Made by a program: the position numbers and the translations under genes
The notes under the pieces: generated by a model
The model's input: the letters and a program-made list of their open reading frames with translations, nothing else
What the model was told of the DNA's origin: nothing
Databases searched by the model: none
Source of the DNA: Sinotaia quadrata
Lineage: Eukaryota > Mollusca > Gastropoda > Architaenioglossa > Viviparidae
NCBI GenBank assembly: GCA_028829895.1
Contig: CM054182.1
Location: forward strand, 20,475,501 to 20,539,500
DNA: 64,000 nt
Direction of reading: 5' to 3'
Part shown: positions 24,536-35,845 of the stretch, piece by piece
How the letters are laid out: each line of letters begins with the position of its first letter
Numbering within the stretch: position 1 is the stretch's first letter

Positions 24536-25760
24536 GGGTAAATAAAGTCAAAACCTGTTTCGTTTGGCGACATTTTGCATCCAAACGGATATGAAACAAT
24601 TGTCACTCACCTGGTCTTTGGTGTAGTTCTGAGAGAGAAAGTGGAATATACCTGTCTAGCGCTGCAGATAGCATAATTTACGAGTGGAACTAGGTATACA
24701 TTCCCTTGTTTGCTGTGGCTTTTCAGTAAATGTGGGGATATTATCTCAGAGACTTGCATTTCTTATTTTAGAAGTCCTTGTCCTAATCGGGTAAGACATG
24801 TTTGCGAACACAGGCAGGCAAAATTGCTGCTATTCATATGAAATGAACCGTATTAAATAATAACAGTTCCACCCTTACTACTCAACTAAGACACAACAAT
24901 GTTTTTCTTTTCCTGTCAGAGTTAACACTGATTAATTAATAACAGTTTCACCCTTAATTAATAACAGTTACTTAACTAAGAAGCAGCAATTCTTGTTTGC
25001 TATTTTCATTCGAAGACTGTTGTCATGCGTGCCTAGCTCTAATACAAAAAAAGAAAAAAACTGCCTGAACCTGCGCAAGGATGGTGTGGTCTGTGCAACA
25101 GACCCGTCACTGTACTTCACGTATTGTGTCAGGTGGGCTTAATGAACTGTGTTAAGGACAGGGGGGTTAACGTACAAATGGGCTTAAAAATTAATAGTCA
25201 CTCTGCTTAAAACATTCAACCAGGGATACCTGTGTATACGAAATCCGGAGAGGAGAAAAAAAATGTCACTTTGAAACATGACTCCAATTTGGACAACAAG
25301 ACAGGTGGGCAAAAATTAACACAACTAATTAGTGAAATTTTATGCAAATTATTATTTAACGTATCCAAAGTCCGACATTTAAATTTAGTCATATATTACT
25401 TAGTGCGACCAAAGGCTGACTCCATTAAATTTAGTTTCGTGTTGCTAAACGAGGCCCTAACGTTGGCTCAATTGGATTATCGCGTTTCGTACAAAGAATG
25501 GCTCCATTAAAGTTAATGAATCAAAAGTCTAGCACCAATAGACTGAATTGCCTGTGACAATATGCGACAAAAAGTTGAAACCACTAAATTTAGCCAAATG
25601 TTTAATGAGTTTTGACTCAATTCACGAGCTATTTACTGCGTCCAAAGCCTGGCACCATTAAATTCAGTTTCCTGTGCTAGTAATAGTGGTTAATATTTCA
25701 GAAACTAAGGAACAACTAAAAAAAAAACTGACTTGTGCTAACTAACCAGTGCTGAAGTGC
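24536..25760. other. no recognised gene
   Basis: Unique AT-rich DNA. A 92-codon plus-strand ORF (25,232-25,510) overlaps a weak internal repeat around 'tccaaag…ccattaaatttag' (25,366-25,680, three or four loose copies), so I do not call it a gene. Confidence 0.4.
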
Positions 25761-25767
25761 TGCTTCT

Positions 25768-25872
25768 CAAGTGGTGTGATGTGAAAGTGTTAGTGACCAT
25801 CTCAAAAAGACGCTAAAGCAAGTGGTGTGATGTGAAAGGGTTAGTGATCATCTCAAAAGACACTAAAACAAG
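25768..25872. repeat. 51-bp tandem duplication
   Basis: 'agtggtgtgatgtgaaag' occurs twice (about 25,770 and 25,821), each followed by 'gttagtgaccatctcaaaa' or a one-base variant. Confidence 0.88.
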
Positions 25873-25939
25873 TGTACTAAATGTATAGCCAAGGAACAAA
25901 ACAAACACTGTGATCAGCCTCAACTAGTGCTCTGCCGCA

Positions 25940-26167
25940 ATGGTAGTCAGTCGACTGATGTTAAGTGTTTCCACACGCGTTGTCATGACTGAAACCTCGA
26001 CGTACAAGGCAAAAGATCTCGGAAATTCATTCGTTGGGGTAGCCAACGTAGTGCCAAACTTTAACAAAGATGCATGTACTCTCACACAGTCAGGGTTGAC
26101 TGATTATAATGCGAGCTACCAGGGATCTCAATTCAGATCCTTCAAATACGACAATAAGTGCGTATGA
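25940..26167 (+). other. 75-codon ORF, unknown
   Basis: ATG-initiated frame of 75 codons with mixed composition and a run of Tyr/Asn/Ser near the end. It has no recognisable domain, signal peptide or splice context. Possibly chance, as such lengths are common in this window. Confidence 0.12.
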
Positions 26168-26539
26168 TCTGTTTGCGCACCCAAGTTCAACCTAATTATA
26201 AACTTTTAAAAAGAGTGTTGTTAAATTAAAATAAATTGCATATGTAATGTTTTAGAAAACATGTAACACTAAAGATCGCTTGGTTTGTTTTAAGAATTTG
26301 TAAACAGTAGCTTCCTTCCGTTGTTAGGTCAACTTCTAATGTGAATGTGTGTACACGGTGGTCCTCTCAACTCGACCAGTCACAATTGTGGATTTTAAAC
26401 GATTAAACGATACAGGTAAGTCTGTTTATTATATGTTTATTCTTATATCCTTACAAAGCATATATCCGTCTCGTTAAATGACACTTGGATGACATCACGC
26501 TGACTTAATTCACATTCACGCGAACGTCCACAATTTAGG

Positions 26540-26542
26540 CGT

Positions 26543-26573
<31 letters not shown>

Positions 26574-26747
26574 CTTTATCACACACAACTCTCTCACAAA
26601 CATATCTCTCTCACACACCTCTTCTATCGTTCACACAAACACACCTCTTTCTCTCATTCACTAACTCACGCGCGCACCCCCTCTCTCTCTCCTCTATCAC
26701 ACCTCTCTCTTCCACACCACAACATACACATCTTTTTCTGTCACTCA

Positions 26748-26806
<59 letters not shown>

Positions 26807-26935
26807 CTCCATCACATACACAGGCATATCTCTCTATCATATTCTCTCTCACAAAAACACACACACTATTCTCTCTCCCTCGCGCGCGCGCGCGCGCACA
26901 CACACACACACACACATACGCACACACATCCTTCA
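26540..26935. repeat. CA/CT-rich compound microsatellite
   Basis: Several CA runs (26,543-26,572; 26,749-26,805; 26,898-26,916) joined by CT-rich 'cacacctctctctc' words, with a CG/GC run at 26,880-26,897. Potential Z-DNA-forming alternation. Confidence 0.93.
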
Positions 26936-27455
26936 GGAACGCAAAGAAGAAAACCTTGCATGCCTGGAGCAATCAACTGTTGATTTTCATTTATTATTTG
27001 CTCGCAATGAAAGAGGTGATTTTATTATAGGGTCACAGGGATAGAGACAATTTCATTACGGAGTTACAACGATAGAGATAATTTTATTAAAGGGTCACAA
27101 CGGTCGAGATGATTAACTTGCACAGCAAGCCATTTTAAAGATTTAGTTTCTAACCAACTTACACTTCATTGTTAACATTTAAACATATAACTAATCAAAC
27201 TATCATGACGCTTGGGAATGAACTGATGATCTAAAGAGTTAATATACTTAAACCCATCCCCTAATGAGGGATTCTTGAGATAAATCAAATTTGAGGAACT
27301 TATTGCAGATAGTTCTAATAATGGATTCTTCAACAATGGTTTAACAATTCGTATTGTTTTCACTGAAACCATTTATTTGGCATTATGCGATGCTACCTCA
27401 ATATTAAGAATTGTTATTAATATGGTATTACTGTCAGTATGTGTGTCAGGTCTCT
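26936..27455. other. no gene seen
   Basis: Contains three loose copies of 'gattttattatagggtcacaacgatagagata' at 27,016-27,110. Otherwise plain AT-rich DNA. Confidence 0.5.
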
Positions 27456-27458
27456 TTC

Positions 27459-27459
<1 letters not shown>

Positions 27460-27527
<68 letters not shown>
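27460..27527. repeat. (GA)n microsatellite
   Basis: Almost pure GA for about 65 bases. Confidence 0.97.
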
Positions 27528-27529
<2 letters not shown>

Positions 27530-27639
27530 ACTGATAATTCTTTAATATTTGAGCAAATAGGCTAGATGTAGGAATGGTGGTGACAATCACGGTGTCATAA
27601 TTAATGAGAATCTAGATGGCACCTCTGGTGTTTGAATTA

Positions 27640-28060
27640 CTATGTATGTCCCACATTAAAGTAATTTGTGAAAAGTGTCTGATATTAATGTGCAGCAATT
27701 AGATGGCAGTGATATGACATTTCTGGTATTGTAATTAATGGGTGTGTAAGCAGATAAGTTTGGGATAATTAAGGGGTATTTAAAGAAAAATTCATATGTT
27801 ATAATTAATTGGCATTAGGAGACACTTCATATGTTATAATTAGTGGGCATTTACATGACGCTTCTGATACAATGTGTGGGCATTTAGATGACATTTCTGG
27901 TATTATATGTGGGCATTTACATGACGCCTCTGATATTACAATGTGTGGGAATTTAGATGACACTTCTGTTATTATAATTAGAGGACCTTTAAGTGATTAT
28001 GGTACTGTAACTAGTGGACATTTCAATGACACTGTGGCGTAATTAGTGGACATTTATGTG
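27640..28060. repeat. degenerate 35-bp-class minisatellite
   Basis: 'gggcatttagatgacatttctggtattataatta' recurs with changing spacing. Most regular at 27,805-28,040. Confidence 0.75.
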
Positions 28061-28269
28061 ACATTTGAGATGTTGTACAATTATTGTATATGCACACCTA
28101 AGTTTATGTACTATTGATAAGATTATGCAGCGTACTACGCTCTGTCTATAACAAATAAATATGTTATGTTTGTAAGAATATGCTGCCAATTATGCACACT
28201 GCATGCACTCCACGTCTATGTCCTCTATATATTTGTGCTAATCAATTTTTTTTTTTCGTTGTTCAACAC

Positions 28270-28594
28270 GAAAGATTGGAATTGAATTGAATGTGGGGAA
28301 CGCTTCCGGCTTCCGCCGCTTTCGCGTTTGGAGAGGGGGGAGAGGGAGGGGGGTGCCTTTCTGCTGCTGCGCGTGCCCGTTGAGAAAACATGTCTGGCCG
28401 GCAAAGGCGGACTCCAGACCCGGTGATCCGTGGGTTGAAGTCGATGTTATTGTTGTTCCTGGCAGTGGCGTTGATGTTGTTGCCGTTTCTGGTGTTATGG
28501 TGAGGGGGGGTGTCTTACAGAGCCCAGGCTAGTAACAAACCAGATCTATACCCAGTGTGTACATGTGCCCGGGTTGTTCGACTTCCCGACCTCG
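28270..28594. other. GC-rich, CpG-containing block
   Basis: A sharp rise in GC at 28,290 ('cgcttccggcttccgccgctttcgcg') followed by G-rich runs. It is continuous with the Gln/Pro-rich ORF to its right. It could be the 3' flank of that ORF or a CpG-island promoter. The 81-codon plus-strand ORF here is Gly/Val low complexity. Confidence 0.4.
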
Positions 28595-29047
28595 TCACTG
28601 GTGGCGTTGTTGTTGTTGTTGTCGTGGCTGTCCCCGGTGTCCGTTGGGATGCCTGAAGGTGGGCGCTGGCGGCCAGTACAGATGGTCGAGTAGCAGTTGG
28701 ATTAAATCGGCCATTGGATGGTTAAAATAACCCCAAGAGGGGTACTGTTGTTCCTGGTACAGCCAGTGTTGTTGAAGTTGTTGCTGCTGTCCGCGATGTT
28801 GTTGCGGTTGTTGTTGAGGACGCTGTTGTTGCCTCCGAATATGTGGTGGCGGGCGCCGTCTTTTTTTCTTTTCGACCTGTTCTGGTGTTGTTGATGGTGG
28901 TGTGGGCTGGCATTCTGATGTTGTTGTTGTCGTTGTCGCCGTTGTTGGTGGTCTAGGCGTCGCCGCTGGTATAGGTGAGAGGGGTACGGCCTCGAGTTCC
29001 CTTGAAACCTGGTCCAGTATGGTATCAAACACGAAAGATGCTCTCAT
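28595..29047 (-). CDS. candidate 150-aa Gln/Pro-rich basic protein
   Basis: ATG start with A at -3, stop TGA at 28,595-28,597. In order it shows a non-repetitive acidic/hydrophobic N-terminus (MRASFVFDTILDQVSRELEA), a Pro/Thr-rich stretch (about 24-56), a basic NLS-like cluster KKKRRRPPPHIRR (about 59-71), a Gln-rich tract (about 72-98), a non-repetitive hydrophobic segment (about 112-128, …ADLIQLLLDHLYW…) and a Gln-rich end. Such composition fits a nuclear regulatory protein or one exon of it. Against this, the Gln/Thr tracts come from TTG/GTT triplets that also keep a second frame open for 108 codons, and I recognise no family. The region is much GC-richer than its surroundings. Confidence 0.3.
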   Translation of the reverse strand: MRASFVFDTILDQVSRELEAVPLSPIPAATPRPPTTATTTTTTSECQPTPPSTTPEQVEKKKRRRPPPHIRRQQQRPQQQPQQHRGQQQQLQQHWLYQEQQYPSWGYFNHPMADLIQLLLDHLYWPPAPTFRHPNGHRGQPRQQQQQRHQ

Positions 29048-29130
29048 TTAGTTAAGTCACACTACATACTACACGTGTAAATATTTCTGGTATCACAAAA
29101 GACGTTTACGAGTACATCTACTACGTTATC

Positions 29131-29855
29131 AGTTCTGTGATGATATCTGCATTAACTTTTTCCCCATCTAATACCAGGGTACCAATTTCCAGTTATGTAA
29201 TGATATCTGCATTAACTTTTTCCCCATCTAATACCAGGGTACCAATTTCCAGTTATGTAATGATATCTGCATTAACTTTTTCCCCATCTAATACCAGGGT
29301 ACCAATTTCCAGTTCTGTAATGATATCTGCATTAACTTTTTCCCCATCTAATACCAGGGTACCAATTTCCAGTTATGTAATGATATCTGCATTAACTTTT
29401 TCCCCATCTAATACCAGGGTACCAATTTCCAGTTATGTAATGATATCTGCATTAACTTTTTCCCCATCTAATACCAGGGTACCAATTTCCAGTTCTGTAA
29501 TGATATCTGCATTAACTTTTTCCCCATCTAATACCAGGGTACCAATTTCCAGTTATGTAATGATATCTGCATTAACTTTTTCCCCATCTAATACCAGGGT
29601 ACCAATTTCCAGTTATGTAATGATATCTGCATTAACTTTTCCCCCATCTAATACCAGGGTACCAATTTCCAGTTATGTAATGATATCTGCATTAACTTTT
29701 CCCCCATCTAATATCAGGGTACCAATTTCCAGTTATGTAATGATATCTGCATTAACTTTTTCCCCATCTAATACCAGGGTACCAATTTCCAGTTATGTAA
29801 TGATATCTGCATTAACTTTTTTCTCATCTAATATCGGTACACAAATTTCTCCAAT
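29131..29855. repeat. 60-bp satellite, 12 near-identical units
   Basis: Exact 60-bp period ('tgatatctgcattaactttt' once per unit at the same phase). Units differ mainly at one base, 'agttctg' versus 'agttatg'. The C variant occurs in the first, fourth and seventh units, so a 180-bp higher-order unit is visible. Units near 29,641 and 29,701 share a 'ttccccc' variant. The last unit is degenerate. The plus strand is open for 243 codons because the period is divisible by three. The 20-residue repeated peptide has no recognised function, and I do not call it a gene. Confidence 0.96.
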
Positions 29856-29879
29856 ATCAAATTTCTGATGCTTAGACTT

Positions 29880-30455
29880 TTATTTTACTAAAGTCAAAAT
29901 GAGTATGTCTCCAGCGGCATCGTCTTTGGTGTACGCAATGAGGTAACAACACTTCCAGCACTTGTCCACTTCGCCTGACAGTTACAACTGATCACCGTAA
30001 TAACCGGCTCTCTGAGTCAGGCCATCTAAGTCCTAGTGGTTCAAAAGTCATGGAAAGTGCCCACAAATAAACCAAAATACAAAGATAAGAGATGTGTGCT
30101 CCTGTTGTTAATAAAGACAGCGCTGTTTCTCAAGGTTAAGTATTGGCCTACAGGGATGAACTGGGCAGGTTGGCGCGCCATGACTAGCCAGAGGTAAGGT
30201 TTTGCACTGTTTGGCGGCTTTTCAAACCGCGTGACCCTATTAATCAGACCAAAAAGGAAAGGCAGGCAATTGTTCTTATGCGAAGCAATTTCCGAAAAGC
30301 TGGCAAACTCAATTTGCAAGGAAAGCCTGCAGTACAAATGCTGATGCAAGCGAATGGAGTATGAGACGACGGGGAAACAAATCAAACCCAAATTCATGAG
30401 AAAGCCGAGTGAGTGACTGAGTGAGGGTATTGATCTACACATCTATGGTGCCACC
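29880..30455. other. no recognised gene
   Basis: Mixed-composition DNA. A minus-strand 133-codon ORF (30,041-30,442) lacks a recognisable domain. A good 5' splice-site consensus ('ccagaggtaagg', about 30,188-30,199) sits on the plus strand but no exon could be assigned to it. Confidence 0.35.
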
Positions 30456-30459
30456 GATG

Positions 30460-30885
30460 TGATTGATTAATGGAGGTTACTGATTTACGGTGTCACCTAA
30501 CTGAGTGAGTCAAGGTATTCATCTATGGTCTTCTACAGTGATCTGAGTGAGAAAGGGTACTGATCAAAGGTGTCACCAAGCTGAGTGACAGGTATTGATT
30601 CTAAAGTGTCATTTAGCTGAGTGAGTGAAGTTATTGATTTATGTTGTCATCGAACTAAGTGAGACTTTGATCTATGGTATCACTGGAATGAGTGAAGCTA
30701 CTGATCTATGGTGTCATCAAACTGAGTGAGGCTAATGATCTATGATGCCAGTGAAATGAGGTTACTGATCTATGCTGCAATCAAACTGAGGTTACTGATC
30801 TATGGTGTCATCGAACTAAGTGAAGTTACTGATTTATGGTGTCCCCAAACTGAGTGAAGCTACTGATCTATTGTGTCTCTGGCCC
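30460..30885. repeat. degenerate minisatellite, about 35-bp unit
   Basis: 'gtgaggttactgatctatggtgtcatcgaactga' recurs about 11 times with substitutions and indels. Confidence 0.75.
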
Positions 30886-31019
30886 ATGGGTCATTCCGTT
30901 CTGCTGTTGATTCACGGCTCAGTGCTCATCAAACCATATCCAGAATAAAGTGACATCCAAGATAAAGTGCCGATCTTCGGCAGTAATATGCACAAACAAT
31001 GACTTCTCTCTTTGTTGTT

Positions 31020-31103
31020 AAACAACAATACGGTTTTAGTAGAATGATTATACTTTGTTCAACAATACAGTTAGTAGAATGATTATACTTTGTTAACACC
31101 GGG
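31020..31103. repeat. duplicated 'acaatacggttttagtagaatgattatactttgtt'
   Basis: Two tandem copies of about 40 bp, the second lacking a few bases. Followed by 'aacaccgggagccaaaatatg'. Confidence 0.8.
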
Positions 31104-31239
31104 AGCCAAAATATGTTACCTCAACTTTCAGCTGCATTCAACTAACAATTCACATGTGTGTTTCTGGTATTTCGTTCACGTTGATTGGTTAGTTTAGTGT
31201 GTTTTCTGGAACATTCAGATAAGTTTACAGCCTGGGGAT

Positions 31240-31330
31240 AGGAGTTAGCCTTTCTAGAAGGTAGGTTTATGTGTAGTCTATTTTTAGAGGAAGGGTGGGT
31301 GTGGACTACATAAGCCATCATGTGGCATTA
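31240..31330 (+). repeat. block shared with 49.02-49.11 kb
   Basis: 'agaaggtaggtttatgtgtagtctatttttag' and the following 'gggtggg…ctacataagc' match 49,025-49,105 with scattered differences. At both sites a TATA-like 'atatataaac' lies 45-110 bp downstream. Probably a fragment of an interspersed repeat, possibly an LTR promoter region. Confidence 0.55.
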
Positions 31331-31365
31331 GCAACAAGAGATTGTAGATCACACATTCAAGGGCA

Positions 31366-31463
31366 ATATATATAAACAGCTCAGTCACACATGAATTTAT
31401 ATTAATTTATTCAGAAATATATATAAACAGCTCAGTCAGACATGAATTTATATTAATTTATTT
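31366..31463. repeat. 51-bp tandem duplication
   Basis: 'atatataaacagctcagtca' plus 'cacatgaatttatattaattt' occurs twice in tandem with one mismatch. Confidence 0.9.
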
Positions 31464-31596
31464 TGCAACCTAGGTCTTCACATAACCGAACACTTTCCTC
31501 GACTGTGCGAAATTAAATGTTACAACGGAGTATCGTAGACACATCAGCGAACCAAATGTTCACATCTACAATCAAAATCAATTCAACAAACATACT

Positions 31597-31603
<7 letters not shown>

Positions 31604-31644
<41 letters not shown>
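31604..31644. repeat. (CT)n microsatellite
   Basis: About 38 bases of pure CT. Confidence 0.96.
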
Positions 31645-31646
<2 letters not shown>

Positions 31647-31829
31647 CATATTCGAAAGTATATGTGTGTGCGTGCGTGCGAGTAATATATTGAGAAAGAA
31701 TAGTTCGGCAGAACAAACTCCGTGTGCAAGGTAAAAGTGTAGTGTCAATTTTAATGGTTTCTCCACTTGCAAGAAGAGTTCTCTGCATAGATTACAGGAA
31801 TTCACAATTTAAGATCAAGTCTAATGCTG

Positions 31830-33455
31830 AACTGCTAGATTTTTTGCTAATTTAGACTTTCACTTTCTCAGTCACTGTTTGCAGTATAGTACTTCTTTTG
31901 CAGTATTTCTAAAATACAAAATATTACGCCACAGACTAGGAAAATCGTACACTTAACTCTATTACTGATTAATTTCAACACAGCCCTAAGCAAATATAAG
32001 ACTGAACGCGGATATATCGACACTGACTTACGGGAGTTTAAAAGTACTCGGATACTTAAACAAAATTATATCCAAAGATGCCAATCAACAAAATATACCT
32101 AATTGGGAATGGAAGCAAGGCTGCTATTTTAAAACAAATAATAGTGCAAGACTGAAATATCGGTCCTAAAACCTAAGCCAAAACCTTGCTCGTGGATCCA
32201 AATCTGTGTGACGTCACTAACTCCAGTATCTCGCTCACGTATCATTACACACTATGACAGCTCAGCTGACAGAGAACTAAGATGATGCAAGCACTTTTTT
32301 TTCAAATTGTACAAATCCTCAAATAGAGATTTCTTCATCCATTCATATTTCAAAATCCCACACTCATGATTGTTTAAAATATATTGTTTTAGAAAGCAGT
32401 AATTTGTCGAAATGGTTTATATATTCGATTGTGTAATTGTCTCGATATCATAGATGCTTCGTGAGACGAGCTGGTAGGCAGACGGAACTTGTAGACCCCA
32501 CATATTAATTTAGTCTTGAGTAATCCCAACAAGGCTGCAAAACTGCACTTTTATATCCCACACCTCAATTTAGTATCGAGTAATATGAACAAAGCCGCAA
32601 GATTACAAACGTACCCCACCTCTCAAACTGGTATCGAGTAAAACCAACAAAGGCTCTAAACAACTCTTGCAGACGCCTCCTCATTCGACCTGGTTTAGTG
32701 TAATGCCATCGCAGTCTCAAAAATGCCTTTTGTAGTATCGCCCAATGGAACTGAGAGCAAGCTATTTGTCCACTGATCCTAGGGATGAAATGGGAGTGAA
32801 CTCGTATAGTTTAATTCCTTACCGTGATCCACCCAGCGCCATCAACAAAGTAACGCGTAGATATTTCGGGATTTGATGGTGTAAACCGAAAGGACGTGCA
32901 AACCCAGAACCCCTCCCTAGCGAGGTAAAATGATCAATCTAGAACCGAAAATCAATGCAAAGATTCCTCTTATCTAGAGAATTGAAGCTAATGCTCGCTG
33001 GGTAATTTGCACTCGCCCTAACACTACTATCCGTCCTGTCGTTATTTGCAAAATCGCTATGGCGTATTGAGGCTATTGACGAGGAGATTCACGCTCTCAA
33101 CAGCTGTGTTTTCGGAGTCAATTCTGTTCCCAGAATCTTTCGAGTACCCTCTACACAATAGTGGGTGATTTCTCAAGCAAACGTTTCCCCACTCGAAGGC
33201 AAGAAAATAACAAACAATCCGGAGAAATGGGGGTAATGCGGGTAAAACGCGGAACGGAGTGGGTACTGTATGTTGCTCGAAGATGAAGAGTAAGTAAATT
33301 GTTTCGAGGTCTGCGAGTACCAAAACCGGTTTGCCTGTCTTGCACGACGGCTGTTTCAGACAGGAAATCTAGAATCAGTCGTACAGGTGTGATTCACACA
33401 GATCTGTTGCTGATACAACACTCCTGATTATTATTCACATAACACGGCACACTAG
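31830..33455. other. no recognised gene
   Basis: 32,490-32,720 holds four loose copies of a block around 'ccccac…tcaatttagtatcgagtaat…aacaaagc', spaced 65-70 bp (old tandem repeat). ORFs at 33,057-33,345 on the minus strand have no recognised product. Confidence 0.4.
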
Positions 33456-33479
33456 CTCAAAATTATGCACAATAGTTTT

Positions 33480-33885
33480 ATTGATGCACTACAATCAATC
33501 GTGTGATTCGTGACTCACCCATCAGACTAAAAAATCGGCACAACAGCTTTATTGTTACACCAAAACCAATCGTGTGATTCGTGACTCACCCATCAGACTA
33601 AAAAATCGGCACAACAGCTTTATTGTTACACCAAAATCAATCGTGTGATTCGTGACTCACCCATCAGACTAAAAAATCGGCACAACAGCTTTATTGTTAC
33701 ACCAAAATCAATCGTGTGATTCGTGACTCACCCAGGCTAAAAAATCGGCACAACAGCTTTATTGTTACACCAAAACCAATCGTGTGATTCGTGACTCACC
33801 CATCAGACTAAAAAATCGGCACAACAGCTTTATTGTTACACCAAAACCAATCGTGTGATTTGTCATTCACACCACGCATCAGACT
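33480..33885. repeat. 71-bp tandem repeat, about 6 copies
   Basis: 'gtgtgattcgtgactcaccc' at 33,501, 33,572, 33,643, 33,714, 33,782 and (variant) 33,853. The spacing is 71 bp with one 68-bp unit, and units are near identical. Confidence 0.95.
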
Positions 33886-33889
33886 AGCC

Positions 33890-35690
33890 CAGATTAGATT
33901 TACTGAAACACAACAACCAAGCATATAATTCGTGATTCCCATAGCCCATGAAAAATCTATTTCTATAAGATTACATTCATTCATACGAAGAAAAAATATA
34001 ATATCAGACCAAAACAACTAAAGATGCAAATGTCATATCAATATCATACATGGGAGTTTTGCAAGACACAATTTTAAATCACCAATGATGTATCAATACC
34101 ATATAGGGGGCAAGACAATTTTAAACCACTAAACTCAAATCCTTTTTAACATGGTAATGAAACTGTATACATTTATCTGTATTTGACTGTCCCTATATCA
34201 TTCCAATAGGCTTAACAAACAACCCGATGCACAGTGGACTACTGGAGCTGTATGAACAGCCAAAATGGATTCTAGATTTAATTTTTACCCCGTCCCTTGG
34301 TCAGCAATGGGGGCAAAATAAAAAATAATATATTTCTCCCTTACACAATCAAAACTTCCCGGAAAACAGGCTGCATGTAGATCTATGCATGAATGTCGTT
34401 TTTACACAATGGCGATATTTTGTGTGGGTTTTTCATCTTTCTTCAGACACTCGATTCAGCCCAGAAAAATGTCTTCACAGTCGAGAATGGTTAAATCTGT
34501 CCATGAGCTTGAATGACATGTTGCTGTATGAGTTTCTCAACATGCGTGAAGTTGAATAAGTATTTGCATTTGCCATCGCGGCAAATCTTGCCGCTTTAAA
34601 AACAAAACAAAACAAAACAAAAATAAACTGTTAAAGTTTCCAAACTCTGTATTTTAAGAAACTTAAAAGAAATATTTATTTCTGAAAACAGACGATTTAT
34701 TTTTACTTTTATTTTATTGTAATCGAAGGGCACTGAGATATCAAAGCATGGAGGCTTATTATATACAAACTGATGACATCTCTCTTTATCTTTCCTGCTC
34801 ACCCACACACCGAAAATAAATGCACCAATGATTTCTTTATCTTCTCTTTGACAATTACACTTTCTTTAGTACTTGTGACTGATTGACCTGAATATGAGTA
34901 GAGTGGTCAGTTCATGCATAAAATGTTATGAGTTTGTAGTAGCTAACACGAACTTTTAATTAACAAGCCATAAATTTCTAACAACTCGACATAACTAGTG
35001 GGGGGCGGACAGGGATAGGGGTACAGAACAAGTGGGGATAGGGGTACAGAAGAAAGTCACTTGTTCTTGTACAGAACTATTTCTGTCCTCAAAAAGTACC
35101 GCGGGATAAAAAAAAAAAAATCTAAGACATAAATAAATGGGGGAAAAAATAGCCCCGTTTACAAATATATTTTGCTCCCAGGCCTTAATTATGGAAACAA
35201 AACAGTCAGTGGTGTTGTCATAGTTTACTACTCTGTATTCGATTATAGGAGAAATGACGTAGGTTTAATACGTCATAAGTATCTTCAGCTCATAGATGCA
35301 TTTCACAAGTATGCAAATGTCTTTATGAAATTTATTTTATTTGCGGGTTCGGACTTACGACAGGCGTTTTGTAAAAACGAGTATCATAAGCTATGACAGG
35401 TTATACAGATTACTCTTTCGCTAACACAGGCAACAGCAAAGAGATACATTAAGTTAGGAGCACATAACTCCTGCTCTGCAGACCCATAACTCTCTTCCGA
35501 TCTGCAGCATTAAGTGTTCTTTAAAAAGATGTTGTTTATTCTTCTGCTAACGGTCAAAATGTTTGATAGTTGATTAGTAAATGCCTCCAGTGTTTAGTAA
35601 CTCTTAGATTCTTGCAGCAAATTTATAAAGCTTCACATCCGTGATAGTCTCTTTGCGTTTCGTAAGCGATGAAACAAAATTTTCCTTTCT
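33890..35690. other. no gene seen
   Basis: AT-rich unique DNA with a short (AACAA)n run at 34,600-34,622, duplicated 'ggggataggggtacagaa' words at 35,010-35,050 and a few short ORFs without recognisable features. Confidence 0.45.
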
Positions 35691-35699
35691 TTAGGAAAA

Positions 35700-35845
35700 C
35701 AACGGAATGATAACAAAATGTTTATTTCTGAAAGATATTTTAGTAAAAGACGTCAAGGAATGATAACAAAATGATTGTTTCTAAAACATTTGTAAGACAA
35801 ACGTAAAGAAATGATGTCAAAATGTTTGTTTCTCAAAAAAAAAAA
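35700..35845. repeat. degenerate 57-60-bp repeat, 3 copies
   Basis: 'ggaatgataacaaaatgtttatttctgaaa' recurs three times with decreasing similarity, ending in a poly-A run. Confidence 0.75.

Noticed and set aside
26880..26920. CG/CA alternating tract as Z-DNA regulatory element
   Set aside because: Alternation is real, but nothing nearby suggests a gene it could control; treated as microsatellite.
29137..29868. 243-codon ORF with a 20-residue repeat
   Set aside because: It is the translation of a 60-bp satellite. The period is a multiple of three and unit differences do not show coding constraint.
30041..30442. 133-codon minus-strand ORF
   Set aside because: No recognisable domain, no supporting splice or promoter context on that strand, and its start overlaps the edge of a minisatellite.
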